64,000 nucleotides of DNA from Verticillium longisporum (Eukaryota; Ascomycota; Sordariomycetes; Glomerellales; Plectosphaerellaceae): the NCBI GenBank assembly GCA_019188255.1, contig JAETXT010000008.1:248001-312000 (forward strand), given 5' to 3'. Positions 48,053 through 57,726 of the stretch are shown here, piece after piece. Both the position numbers and the translations under genes were made by a program. Below the pieces are notes generated by a model. That model saw only the letters and a list, made by a program, of their open reading frames with translations, was not told where the DNA came from and ran no database searches. Numbering within the stretch: the first letter of the stretch is position 1; every line of letters begins with the position of its first letter.

Positions 48053-49898
48053 ATGACGACAAATCAGCCCCAGAATGTCGACAACTTCGACAGTCTCATC
48101 GACCTGAGCGAGTACGACACAATGCCTGCCTATGCCTCGCCGTCGCTCTCTCCCTCGGCCGGCAAGAACTCTTTCCCGAGCAGGCCATCTGTCAGCTCCA
48201 TCCAGACCCCGACCGTGCCCTCGACGGCGCAACCGTCTCTGAGCGGACCGAGCCATCAGTACGAGCTCTACAAGCAGCAGACCGGCATCGTGCCCGGCGC
48301 TCTGGCGAGCACGCTCGCCGTCAACCAGGCCAACTCGCACATTTCCGGCTACAACAGCGGCTACGGCATGGAGTTTCTGAACAACGTCAGCCCCGCCGAC
48401 GACATGTTCGACTTCAACGCCGCCCCCTCTGCCCACTCCCACTCGCAGGGCTCCGGCAGCCTCGACATGGACATGGACTTTGACTCTCCTCCCGAGTCTC
48501 AGTACTTCTTCCCTGGCACCGAGTCGACCATCAACCCTAATGCCATCGGCGGACAGGAATCTCCCGTCCTGCCCTCGCAGTCTGGCAACGTCGGTCGCCT
48601 CTGGCCCGGCATGCACACTCAGGCTGCCGCTCTGGCCAAGGCTCAGGCTCAGCAGCGTGCTCAGCAGCAGATGATCCAGTCTCAGCAGCAGCAAAGGCAG
48701 CAGTCGCAGCCCCAGCAGACGAGGCCCAGAACCAAGAGCGCTCAGCCGACCGACCCCATTGTCGAGCAGAAGATTACTCAGCTCCTCAACTCCATGCGTA
48801 ACAAGTCGGCTTCGGAAGACGACGGCAGCATGCCCATGCTCAACATTTCCCGTCCCAAGAAGGATGAGGACGACATGGACGAAGACGAGAGGTTGCTCGC
48901 TAGTGAGGAGGGCAAGAAGCTCAGCAGCAAGGAGCGCCGCCAGCTGCGTAACAAGGTCTCTGCCCGTGCTTTCCGCTCCAGGAGAAAGGGTAAGTGACAC
49001 AGTTCCCCACGGTGCCAACACCACATACCCAAAGTCATCCAGCTAACCTGGTAAACACAGAATACATCACGCAGCTCGAGGCCGAGATTGCCAACAAGGT
49101 CACCGAGAACGGCGACCTGCGCCTGCAGAACCATGCTCTCATGGAGGAGAACAAGCGCCTGTCGGATCTCACCCGCATGCTCCTGACCTCGCCTTCCTTC
49201 TCTACCTTCCTTGACCATCTCAGCAACAACCCTCAGGCCATCCCGCAGCAGCCCGTCCAGGTGCCCGTCAAGCCTGAGCAGCGTCAGTCGGAGAAGGCGC
49301 AGGCTCACAAGGATTCCAACCCCTACGCCGCTCAGCAGTCTCAACAGCAACAGATTGGCATGGCCATGATCCCGGAGCAGAACATGGATCTCTCCATGCT
49401 CAACCTGAACAACGACTCGTTCAACTTCCAGCCCCAAGTCTATGCCGTACTTGAGACCCCAGAGATGCCCGCTACCATTGACGCTGAGATTCTCTCTGGC
49501 AAGACGTCCAATTTTGTGGGCGAGGCCTTCGAGTCGGACGATGACAAGGTTGAGCTTCCCATGATCGAGTCGCCCAAGATGAATGCCGCCCCCGCCGTGC
49601 TCGAGAAGACCCCGAGCCCGAGCAGACGTATGATGATGATTTCGAGAATGATCCTGAATTCGCTCTCTACCACACGACGCCCGCTTCATCTGCAACCGCC
49701 CCTGTCGAGCTCGACACGGATGGCCTGTCACACATTGACATCTTTGGCGGTATCGAGTCGGAGAAGGTCCTGGCTCGCTATGAGCTGGTGGACGCTACCG
49801 AAGAGGAGGAGACGTCCCTGGTCGCCATTGCTAGGGTTCAGCGCATCAGCGCCGGCCTCGAGCCTGTGCTGGCCAGGTTAGAGCGCCTTTGCCTCTAG
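48053..49898 (+). CDS. bZIP transcription factor, with an apparent one-base deletion near the 3' end
   Basis: There are two exons, 48053-48989 and 49061-49898; with one base restored the protein is 591 aa. The ATG at 48053 follows GTCGCC and is the first ATG of the frame. The N-terminal half is Ser/Pro/Gln-rich. The basic region SKERRQLRNKVSARAFRSRR (about 293-312) runs across the intron into a leucine zipper (EYITQLEAEI...NGDLRLQNHALMEENKRL). The conserved tail (YDDDFENDPEFALYHTT, GGIESEKVLARYELVDA, ISAGLEPVLARLERLCL) is in another frame from the zipper. The switch lies at the CCCC run 49610-49613, where five Cs give EKTPEPEQTY. Without that base, the zipper frame ends at 49881 in a basic, unrelated tail. 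It is a nuclear regulator; the target genes are unknown. Confidence 0.87.
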
Positions 49899-50471
49899 GC
49901 GGTTCCCCGCCATCCTTTCCTTTACACCACATCATACCTTGAGCCAATCTTCTTTCCTTACACTACTCGAACGGCATCACATGGGCGGGACCTGAGGGTC
50001 TCCGGGGCGTTTATATGGGTCTTGTTTTTCGAGAGGTCACCAGGGGTAGGGATCCCCACCGCGCTTGATGTGATAGGGGAACCACCGGATATGGGCCGAC
50101 ATGATTGACGATGTGACCGGCTTATTTTCTTTGCGCACAGGGAAGCGGGTTGCGGCTGGCACGTCGCGGTGTATTAGATAGTGGGAACACAACTCGATCC
50201 CATAAATAAGACTTGTCTACACGAACCGATGGTCGGTGATGCGTCGTCGTTTTGTGAACATGTAGTGTCAAGATGCGTAGATTTGGCTACAGTTGACAGC
50301 TATGTGTGACTACATCGTGTTCCTGATCACGTGTTTATCATAACGTGCATGTCTTCCCACTGGGTCTACCCCGCCCCTAGTCTATCTACTCTTCATAAAT
50401 GTTGGTATCACTGGAATGGTCAGCTTGGCTCTTTGAAACCAACATAGTCAGGCATCGTAAGGGTGGGAGAC
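49899..50471. other. Convergent intergenic spacer
   Basis: This holds the 3' UTRs of the bZIP gene and the alpha-amylase gene. No gene was seen. Confidence 0.5.
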
Positions 50472-52182
50472 TCACAATTCGCCGCCAAACTTGTCTCTTC
50501 CCTCGGCCTCGCGGTTCACAAACACGCTGACGGACGTCTGACCGCAGACAAAGACGCCAAAGCCGTCGTCGCCAATGACGACCTCGCGGTCGCTCCAGCC
50601 GAGGACGTCGGTCCACACCTCGCCGGCGTGGACCTCGCCGACGTGCATCCTCTTCTCGCCGGCGCCGGCGTTGCTGAGCACGACGGCGCAGCCGGCGGGG
50701 CGGTCCCAGGTGCCGTAGCGCACCCAGCCGACGCACGTGGCAAAGTCCCAGTAGTCGGCCTGCTTGCCGTAGGCGTAGAGCTTGCGGGCGAGGGTCAGGC
50801 GCGGGACGATGCCGCCGCACGAGGGCGGGAAGGGGTGCTCGCCCTTGATGCCGTAGAGGTCGCCGTACCAGACGCAGGGGTAGCCCTCGCTGCGGAGGAG
50901 GATGAAGGCGTGCGCGAGCGGCTTGAACCAGCCCTCGATGGGGGCCTCGAGGGCCTGGTAGGGCTGCGTGTCGTGGTTCATGACCAGAGTCTTTTGTGGA
51001 TGTCAGCACCTTGTTGGCTTTCGTCTTTCACAGGCTCTTTCGGGAGGGACGGCGCGCTTACCACTGCGTTGACGGGCTCCTTCTGCACGAGCGTGTCGTC
51101 AAAGACCTTGCGCAGGTCGGCGCCCTCGGACTTGCTGATCTGGCTAAAGTTGTAGACGAGCGGGGCGTCGAAGAGGGAGAACTTTTTGCCCATGCGCGCC
51201 AGGTAGTCGGTCATGTCGTCGAGGCTGTCCTTCCAGAACTCGCCCACGAAGAACCACCCCTGGCCGAACTCCTCGTCGAGCGTCGTGATGAACTTGCGCA
51301 GGAAGTCTGTGCTGTAGTGCTTGATGGCGTCGAAGCGGATGCCCTTGAGGGGCATCTCCTTTGCCAGCCACTTGCCCCAGTTGATGACGTCCTCGACGAC
51401 TTCGGGGTGGTCGTAGTCGAGATCGGAGCCCATGAGGAAATCACTGTACACGTGGTGTTCGGTAAGCAGCTGTGTCGGCGCCGCTCGGAGGCTTGCCGAG
51501 GAAAGGACCTACTAGTTGCCCTTCTCGTCGTCAACGTCCGGCGTGTCGGCCCACCCCTGCGACTTGTCGCCCATAATCTTGTAGATGGCCGTCTTGTCGT
51601 TGGCGGCGTTGAAGTCGACACCGCTAAAGTGGTACCAGTGGTACTTCATCTTGCTGTACTTGTCCTTGCGCCCGGGAAAGTCGTAGCCGACCCACGCCTG
51701 GATCTCGTACTTGTCCGACACGAACTTGTTGCGGTCGTTGGCGTCGACCTCGGCCGCGAGACACTTCTCCTTGCGGTCGGCGGCGAACTTGTGGTTCAGC
51801 ACCGCGTCCCAGTAGAGGCCGACGCCGTTCTCCTTGGCCGTGCTGGCGAGCTTCAGGAGCTCCTCCTTGGTGCCCCATTTCGTGCCAACGGAACCCTTCT
51901 GGTCGAACTCGCCGAGATCGTAGAGGTCGTAAATGTCGTACCCGTTGCCCTCCTTGGAGGATCCCTTGCATCTGGCAGCTGTCAGATCTTGTGTCTTGTT
52001 GTCAGAAATACCATTGGGATGTGAGCTCACCCCGGAGGCACCCAGATGTTGTCGATACCCCATGCCTTGAGCTGCGGCACATGCTTCTCGAGACGCACCC
52101 AATGCTTCTGGTCGGCGGGCACGTACCATTCGAAGCCCTGCATCATGGTCATGTTCTCGGGGGTGGGTTCTTGGTCGGCCAT
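50472..52182 (-). CDS. Intracellular alpha-amylase (GH13)
   Basis: There are four exons, 52182-52031, 51971-51513, 51443-51062 and 50990-50472, with introns of 59, 69 and 71 nt, giving 503 aa. There is no signal peptide; the protein begins with a charged N-terminus and then the GH13 fold (MMQGFEWYVP). The GH13 regions are visible: DAVLNHK (region I), GIRFDAIKH with the nucleophile Asp (II), FFVGEFW with the acid/base Glu (III) and VMNHDTQP (IV). This signal-less type resembles bacterial cytoplasmic amylases. In several fungi such enzymes are needed for alpha-1,3-glucan formation in the wall rather than for feeding; that role is known for relatives and is inferred here. Confidence 0.93.
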
Positions 52183-53314
52183 CTTGTCGGTCGGTCGCTA
52201 CTCAGCGGCTCTTGACTCGTCACCGGGTATCAGGAAAAGAAGGGGGAAGGAGGAAGAGGTCGAAGAGCAAACACGCAATCTACAGGTGTGAGGGGGCTCA
52301 CAGGATGACCCTGCATCTTATATCACAAATCACCGTAGCCCCTCATCAATGGCGTCCGCCAGAACATCCGATCGATCCCCCATGGTCTTATCAACAGCAG
52401 CGGTGTATGTGCCTCCTCAACGCCGAAAACTAAGCCCTCACACATTTTTGGAGGTGGGGGAGGGGTGGGAGCTACCCTGACAATCAGGTTCTCGCGCGGC
52501 GCGCACAGCTGGTTCCAGGCCCCGGCCCCGGCTAGCTGAGCGCGTGTCTGCACGCGGTCTGCACTTGCAGAGTCTGGACTGGCTGGAAGCACAGCTAGCC
52601 TGGGCGACAGGCATGCGTGGATGTGGTCCGTTGGGAAACTGACAGGTCGAGAGGCGCCGTCACGCTGAAGTGACTGGCTGACGTGGGCTGCAATGTTGCC
52701 AGGAAACTTGCGTCAGATGTCGTGACGTCATGGCATGTGGCATCTGGACCATCCTGGTGGAAATACGACGAGACAGAAACGTGGTTAGTAGATAGCGGCA
52801 TGGTTTATACTTGATCGGGGAGGCTGTTGGCAGACGTCAGGGGAAATCACTCATCACGTGATGTTGCCGCGATTGTCTGGGGCGTCCAGCCACGAGCGTT
52901 AGCTGTCACTGCTTGACAACGTTGAGGTAAACGCAATGGAGACACCGCAAGCCTAGACAACAGCATATATCGCGTTAGTTCCCGTGAACACAGCACCAGC
53001 CACGTACGATCGAGAATCGAGAATGAAGAGCAGCTTCAAGTTAAATTTGGTAGCCAACGTATTCGGAGAAGGCCCAGCCGCAAGCTAGGGAGGACGCTAC
53101 CCCTACCACCCCCGTTCAACCCCTCTGGATATCAAGAACCTCAGTTGAACCAAGCCATTTGCCGGCCCGTCATGGACCGAATGCGTAAAAATGTGCAATT
53201 CTCTTAGTCGGCTTGGTGTCGAGCCTAAGTTTGGACAAGCAACTTGCGGAACCATGCTCCCTCAAACAAGGCATGACCCCCCATGCTATTGTCGACTTTG
53301 CTCGACTGCAGAAC
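52183..53314. other. Promoter of the alpha-amylase and 3' side of the next gene
   Basis: No coding signal was recognised in this spacer between two leftward genes. Confidence 0.45.
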
Positions 53315-55036
53315 TCAAGTGATGCTTATGTGACTCTCGGGATACACGAGCGCAGTATTGATCGGTATCTGCCACAGCTTCTTGGGCGTTTCCGCCGTGT
53401 GCGGGCAGACCTCCGTGCCAGCCTGGGCGGCACTCCAGCGTTCTAGCCAGAGGCATTCGAGCGTTGGCGCGTCCAGAGCACGAAGCTGCGAGCACCTTTG
53501 CAGGCCAGTCTTCCATCTCTCTAGAGTCTGCTTCTCTAGAGGGGTCATACTAGCCAACTGGGTTGCAGATACAGTGGGAAGACAGCGGACATGCTTGTTG
53601 CCGTCAGGTTTCGCCTCTGCATGACCATCACTGATCTGTTTGGTCTGCTCAGGCGCAAGACAAGCTGCTGCGATAGAAGTGCTTTGGTCGACTGACATCT
53701 CCTGGGACTGTCCGGGCAGCTGTGGAAAGCACTGTTCAGTGTGGTCCTCAATGTTCAGTTGCAACAACTCGTCGAGTTCGCGTTCTGCCTGCGTCGGACA
53801 GCCTGTCGGGTTGTTGTTATCGTTGTCAAGGAATTCCAGAAAGTCTGTGTGCGCTGTTTGGGCTTCATACAACCAGTCCTGTGCATAATGGTCAATCATT
53901 GATCCAAGCTGCGAAAGCCTGCGGCTACATACCATGTCCATGTTATCAAAGTCTGCAGTAGGTGGGCCATCCCCCAGAAGAAGCTTTCCAAAGTCCAACG
54001 GCGCAGTGGCATTCAAACCAGCAGCAGGATCCATGGGGGAAGGTAACGAGAAGTCGACAGGGTCTGAAGAGCTCGAGGAGAACGGCATGGCGACTGGGCA
54101 AGTTGTGCCATCTTTTGCAGATCCGGGTGGTGTGTTCTGGCCGAACCCAACCTGACCCGAACCGACCTGAAGCCCCGGCGCTTTTCCAGACAATCCCATG
54201 AACCTTTTGGGCTCAAAGGTAGATTGAATGGTGTTGGGTGCGCCTTGAGGCAGGGGCGCCTTGTAAAGGGTCTTCATGTCCTCCTTCCCGCCCGACGTGC
54301 TGACTAGACGGCGAGGATCAACATGTGTGGGTGCTTGACAGCGAGTCGAAGACATAGCTGAAGGTTTTTGTAAGTTGCATCGAGTGGATATAGGCTGGTG
54401 GCTGTGTACAGCCAGTTTTTCCCAGTCAGCAGGCATGAGGTCTCGGAGTGCTATCGTGTTGAAGCCTGGCTCGGTCTGCAGTGCCTGAGTTTGAGGTTCA
54501 TCAGCAACAAAACAGCCTTGAGCCGAGGCAATTTGATCAGGCATGGTTGTTGAGGGAACACTGCCGCGGAAAAGCTGTCCCAGGTCCTGACGTCGCTGCT
54601 GCTGCTCGGCCCATTGAGCCTCCTTCTCGCGGGCCAATCGCGCTCTATCGGAGGCACGACGCTTTGTGCGGCACGTTTGGCAATTGACTCGCTCCTTCAA
54701 GCGACCAAAGTTGTCTAAAAACTGAAAGTGTTCGATAGGATAGAGGTGCTTGCACTTGTTACAATGCTTGATACGGCCGATACGGCTAGTATTACGGTTC
54801 CCTTGAAGCTGGGACATGATGTGGCTTGTACGGGACGAGAGGGTATCGAGATCCGTATTTCCTTGATTTGTCGCCGGGTTCGTCGCCGCTCGCTGAGGGG
54901 CTATGGTTTTGTTGAGAGTACCAGAATTGATACCGGTGACCTTGCCTACGTTGTTCGCTGTATCGGTGCGAGGAGTGGCCATGTAGACTGGCTGTAAACC
55001 CGCGTGTCGATGAGGCACGCCGTTTGAGCTCGACAT
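53315..55036 (-). CDS. Uncharacterised protein with a CX2C-X23-CX2C zinc-ribbon-like motif
   Basis: This is a single 573-codon exon from an ATG at 55036. I do not recognise the protein. Residues 92-122 contain two CxxC pairs (HCNKC and CQTC) separated by 23 residues with an aromatic core (YPIEHFQFL). A strongly basic helix-like stretch (RTKRRASDRARLAREKEAQW) and a Gln/Arg-rich segment follow. This suggests a small zinc-binding module next to a nuclear localisation signal. The other 430 residues are Ser/Pro/Gln-rich with acidic patches (DLMPADWEKLAVH, LDNDNNN, ERELDELLQLNIEDH) and no known fold. A nucleic-acid or chromatin role is possible but not shown. Confidence 0.8.
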   Translation of the reverse strand: MSSSNGVPHRHAGLQPVYMATPRTDTANNVGKVTGINSGTLNKTIAPQRAATNPATNQGNTDLDTLSSRTSHIMSQLQGNRNTSRIGRIKHCNKCKHLYPIEHFQFLDNFGRLKERVNCQTCRTKRRASDRARLAREKEAQWAEQQQRRQDLGQLFRGSVPSTTMPDQIASAQGCFVADEPQTQALQTEPGFNTIALRDLMPADWEKLAVHSHQPISTRCNLQKPSAMSSTRCQAPTHVDPRRLVSTSGGKEDMKTLYKAPLPQGAPNTIQSTFEPKRFMGLSGKAPGLQVGSGQVGFGQNTPPGSAKDGTTCPVAMPFSSSSSDPVDFSLPSPMDPAAGLNATAPLDFGKLLLGDGPPTADFDNMDMVCSRRLSQLGSMIDHYAQDWLYEAQTAHTDFLEFLDNDNNNPTGCPTQAERELDELLQLNIEDHTEQCFPQLPGQSQEMSVDQSTSIAAACLAPEQTKQISDGHAEAKPDGNKHVRCLPTVSATQLASMTPLEKQTLERWKTGLQRCSQLRALDAPTLECLWLERWSAAQAGTEVCPHTAETPKKLWQIPINTALVYPESHISIT

Positions 55037-56353
55037 TTTGATGGGCCGTCTTTCAGTTCGACGACTGCGTAGAAGGTTTCAATATATCTTTTGAGGTGCT
55101 TGGGTCAAGTGAAGTGGTTTGCGAGGCAGGTGAGCGTGATGTAGTTGAAAGGTTGAAACAAAAAGAGGTCAAGGGGTCGGGGTTGCGTGCTTGCCACAAT
55201 TAAAAAGAGGCAGAAGACAGAATACCATGACCTTTTCAGGCTCCTTCTAAAATTCACTTGGGCGGCTAACAATAGTCATAACGATGAAAGGCCTGCAGTT
55301 GTGTGTCGTTGAATGGAAAGTCAACGACGCCCGAGGAAGGAGCAGGAAGGCATATCGAGTCCTGATGGCCACGGCTGGGTTATCAACTCAGACCTGTCAA
55401 TAATATTCGTCGCCGAGTTGCAGAGGAGTAGTTTCCTCAGCTTAAGGAGACAAACTTCATGACCTTGGCTCTCTGAATTCTTCGGCCTCGGGGCTTGATG
55501 TTATCTTGTACCCGAGGCATGTTATGCCAACGAGCTTTTCGAACTATTTTCGTTGCAACTACACTCTATGGCTTCACAATGTTTCTTGTAGTGAGCTCGC
55601 ACTCCAAGTCTTTGGCAAGTATCCAGGCAGGCACACCTCCACCCCTCCGCTATAATAGGATGCCCAAGTTCCATACCGGCTGGACTTGAATATCAGTTTG
55701 ACGGCCAAAGTATGCCTCTGTTTGGAAGAGTCGTGTTAGTGGGGTCTGCAGTATAAACCCATGCCATGGCGGCGCGGCCCGTGTTCACGGTGAGTGTGCG
55801 TGCCCGACACATTGTTTTACTACGCGAGGTGATCGACGGCCACACATCAGGCTAGCACGCCCTATCGACCAGCACTCTTCACCTGTTCAGCCAGTGATTT
55901 CTCAGTACAATTCCTCTTTCATAGCAGTGAGAGGGACCCCGCGAGGGATCAATCTCGCTGTCTGATTCAAACACTGGACGGACACGGCACATCATGCAGG
56001 GCAGTAGGTACGCCGTGTATGTGTTTACACCAAGGTACCTCAGAGGACGCAGAACGGCCCAGCTCGTTTCTTTTTCAATTACCGACTAATTTCAAGCTCT
56101 AATGACCAATGGTTTTCCCTGCAATGCAAATCCACACGCCGGGCTCGTTGATGGCTGGCTGACCCCGCTGCAAGATGCGTTGGTGTGTGAGACAGCATGA
56201 TGTGGTGTCGGCCAAAGATGTGAGACGTCACGCCTCCTCTATTGGACACTCCAATGCTGCAGTGCGATGCTGGGCGAAATATAAGGGGCCCTTCTACCGG
56301 TGGCCTTTCTCGTCGAAATGCTCTCCTCACTTGAAGATTGACACATCGGCACC
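55037..56353. other. Divergent promoter region
   Basis: This shared upstream region lies between the zinc-ribbon-like protein (leftward) and the P450 (rightward). It contains a compact promoter at its right end (56224-56285). No gene was seen. Confidence 0.5.
56224..56285 (+). promoter_or_regulatory. P450 core promoter: CRE-like core, inverted CCAAT pair, TATA box
   Basis: ACGTCA (within 56224-56230) resembles a CRE/bZIP half-palindrome. ATTGG at 56241-56245 and CCAAT at 56251-56255 form an inverted pair 5 bp apart. TATAAG lies at 56280-56285, about 70 bp before the ATG at 56354. The spacing fits a fungal TATA promoter; binding is not shown. Confidence 0.55.
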
Positions 56354-57726
56354 ATGAGCCAGCCAATCCCCCGCCCCCTGGAGTGCCTCTTCTGGGTAAC
56401 CTGTTCAACGTCAATCCGAGTAACACATGGGACTCGCTCAAGAAGCTCTCAGAGGAATACGGCGAGATCTTCCAAATCAAGGTGCTCGGCCACGGCATTG
56501 TCTTCGTGGCCAGTGCCGCTCTGGCTGAAGAGCTCTGCGACGAGAAGCGCTTCCGCAAGTATGTTGGCGGGCCCGTCGTCGAGATACGTGCTGCCGTCCA
56601 TGACGCGCTATTCACAGCCTACGACCATGAGGAGAGTTGGGGCATTGCCCACCGCATCATTGCGCCAAAGCTTACTCCACAGTCAATGGCCGATCGCTTC
56701 GAAGAGATGCGCGACACGGCCACGGAGCTCATCGACAAGTGGAGAGTCCTCGGAGAAGACAACGAGGTGTCCCTGATCGGCGAGCTTAACCGTCTCAACC
56801 TCGAGGCGACAACACTTACTCTGTACGGCAAAAAGCTCAATTGCCTCGACGGCCCTGAACACCCCATGATCAAAAGAATGGAAGATTCCACCTCGGAAGC
56901 CATGAAGCGGCCCACTAGACCCGGCCTCGTCAACTGGTTTCTCAAGGGCAAATTCAACAAGTCCATCAAGGTCATGCGAATGTATGCCCAGGAAATGGTC
57001 GACCATCGCAAAGCGCACCCCTCTCTGGACGGCCGAAATGACCTTCTCTCCGTCCTCATGAATGGGAAGGATCCCCAGACGAGCCAGAGTCTCCGAGAAT
57101 CGCAGGTCATCGACAACATCGTATCCATGCCGATCGGCAGCAGCACGGCACCTGCCCTCGTTTCAACTGCAATCTACTTTCTCCTCAAGAACCCACACGT
57201 CATCGTCACGGCGCGTCAAGAGATTGAGTTCGTGCTGGCCGGTGGTGAACTCACCTACGCGCACCTGTCGCAACTTCACTACATCGAAGGCATCATGAGA
57301 GAATCACTGCGTCTATCATTCGCCGCACCAGGCTTCAACATTGAGCCGATTCCCAGGGAGCATGACACCAGTCCGGTGGTCCTGGGCCAAGGCAAATACC
57401 AGGTTGCTCACAATCAGCCAATGATTATTGTCCTGGCCGGCGTGAATCGCGACCCGGCAGTCTTCCAAGACCCTCTAGCCTTCGTTCCCGAGAGGATGAT
57501 GGGTGAGACATTCGACAATCTGCCCGTGAGCGTCAAGAAGTGGTTCGGAAACGGAAAGCGCGAATGTATTGGCAAACACTATGCGTGGCAGTGGAACATG
57601 GTTGCTCTGACGAAGCTCATCCGCGGGGTCAATTTCGCAATGGTGGACCCGAACTATGAGTTGAAGCAGGATGGGTGGTTCAACCTTAGACCTGTGGACT
57701 TCATGGTCAAGGTCAGGTCGGTTTGA
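56354..57726 (+). CDS. Cytochrome P450, CYP505-like heme domain, with an apparent one-base deletion near the start
   Basis: The only sensible ATG (56354, MSQPIP) runs out of frame within about eight codons. The P450 frame has no ATG upstream and none until well into the domain. One extra C in either C5 run (56368-56372 or 56374-56378) joins MSQPI to PPGVPLLGNLFN and gives 457 aa. The ExxR is in MRESLRL, a PERM motif follows, and the heme loop is FGNGKRECIG with the Cys ligand. The sequence resembles the heme half of CYP505 (P450foxy) self-sufficient hydroxylases, but the reductase half is absent; the frame stops after MVKVRSV. There is no N-terminal membrane helix, so it is probably soluble. 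The I-helix reads IGSSTAP where AGxET(T/S) is usual, so the conserved acid is missing. Confidence 0.87.

Noticed and set aside
47984..49024. 346-codon frame opposite the bZIP gene
   Set aside because: Leu/Arg/Val-rich antisense shadow produced by codon bias of the bZIP exon.
50996..52024. 342-codon frame opposite the alpha-amylase
   Set aside because: It runs through amylase introns and exons on the other strand without any domain; shadow frame.
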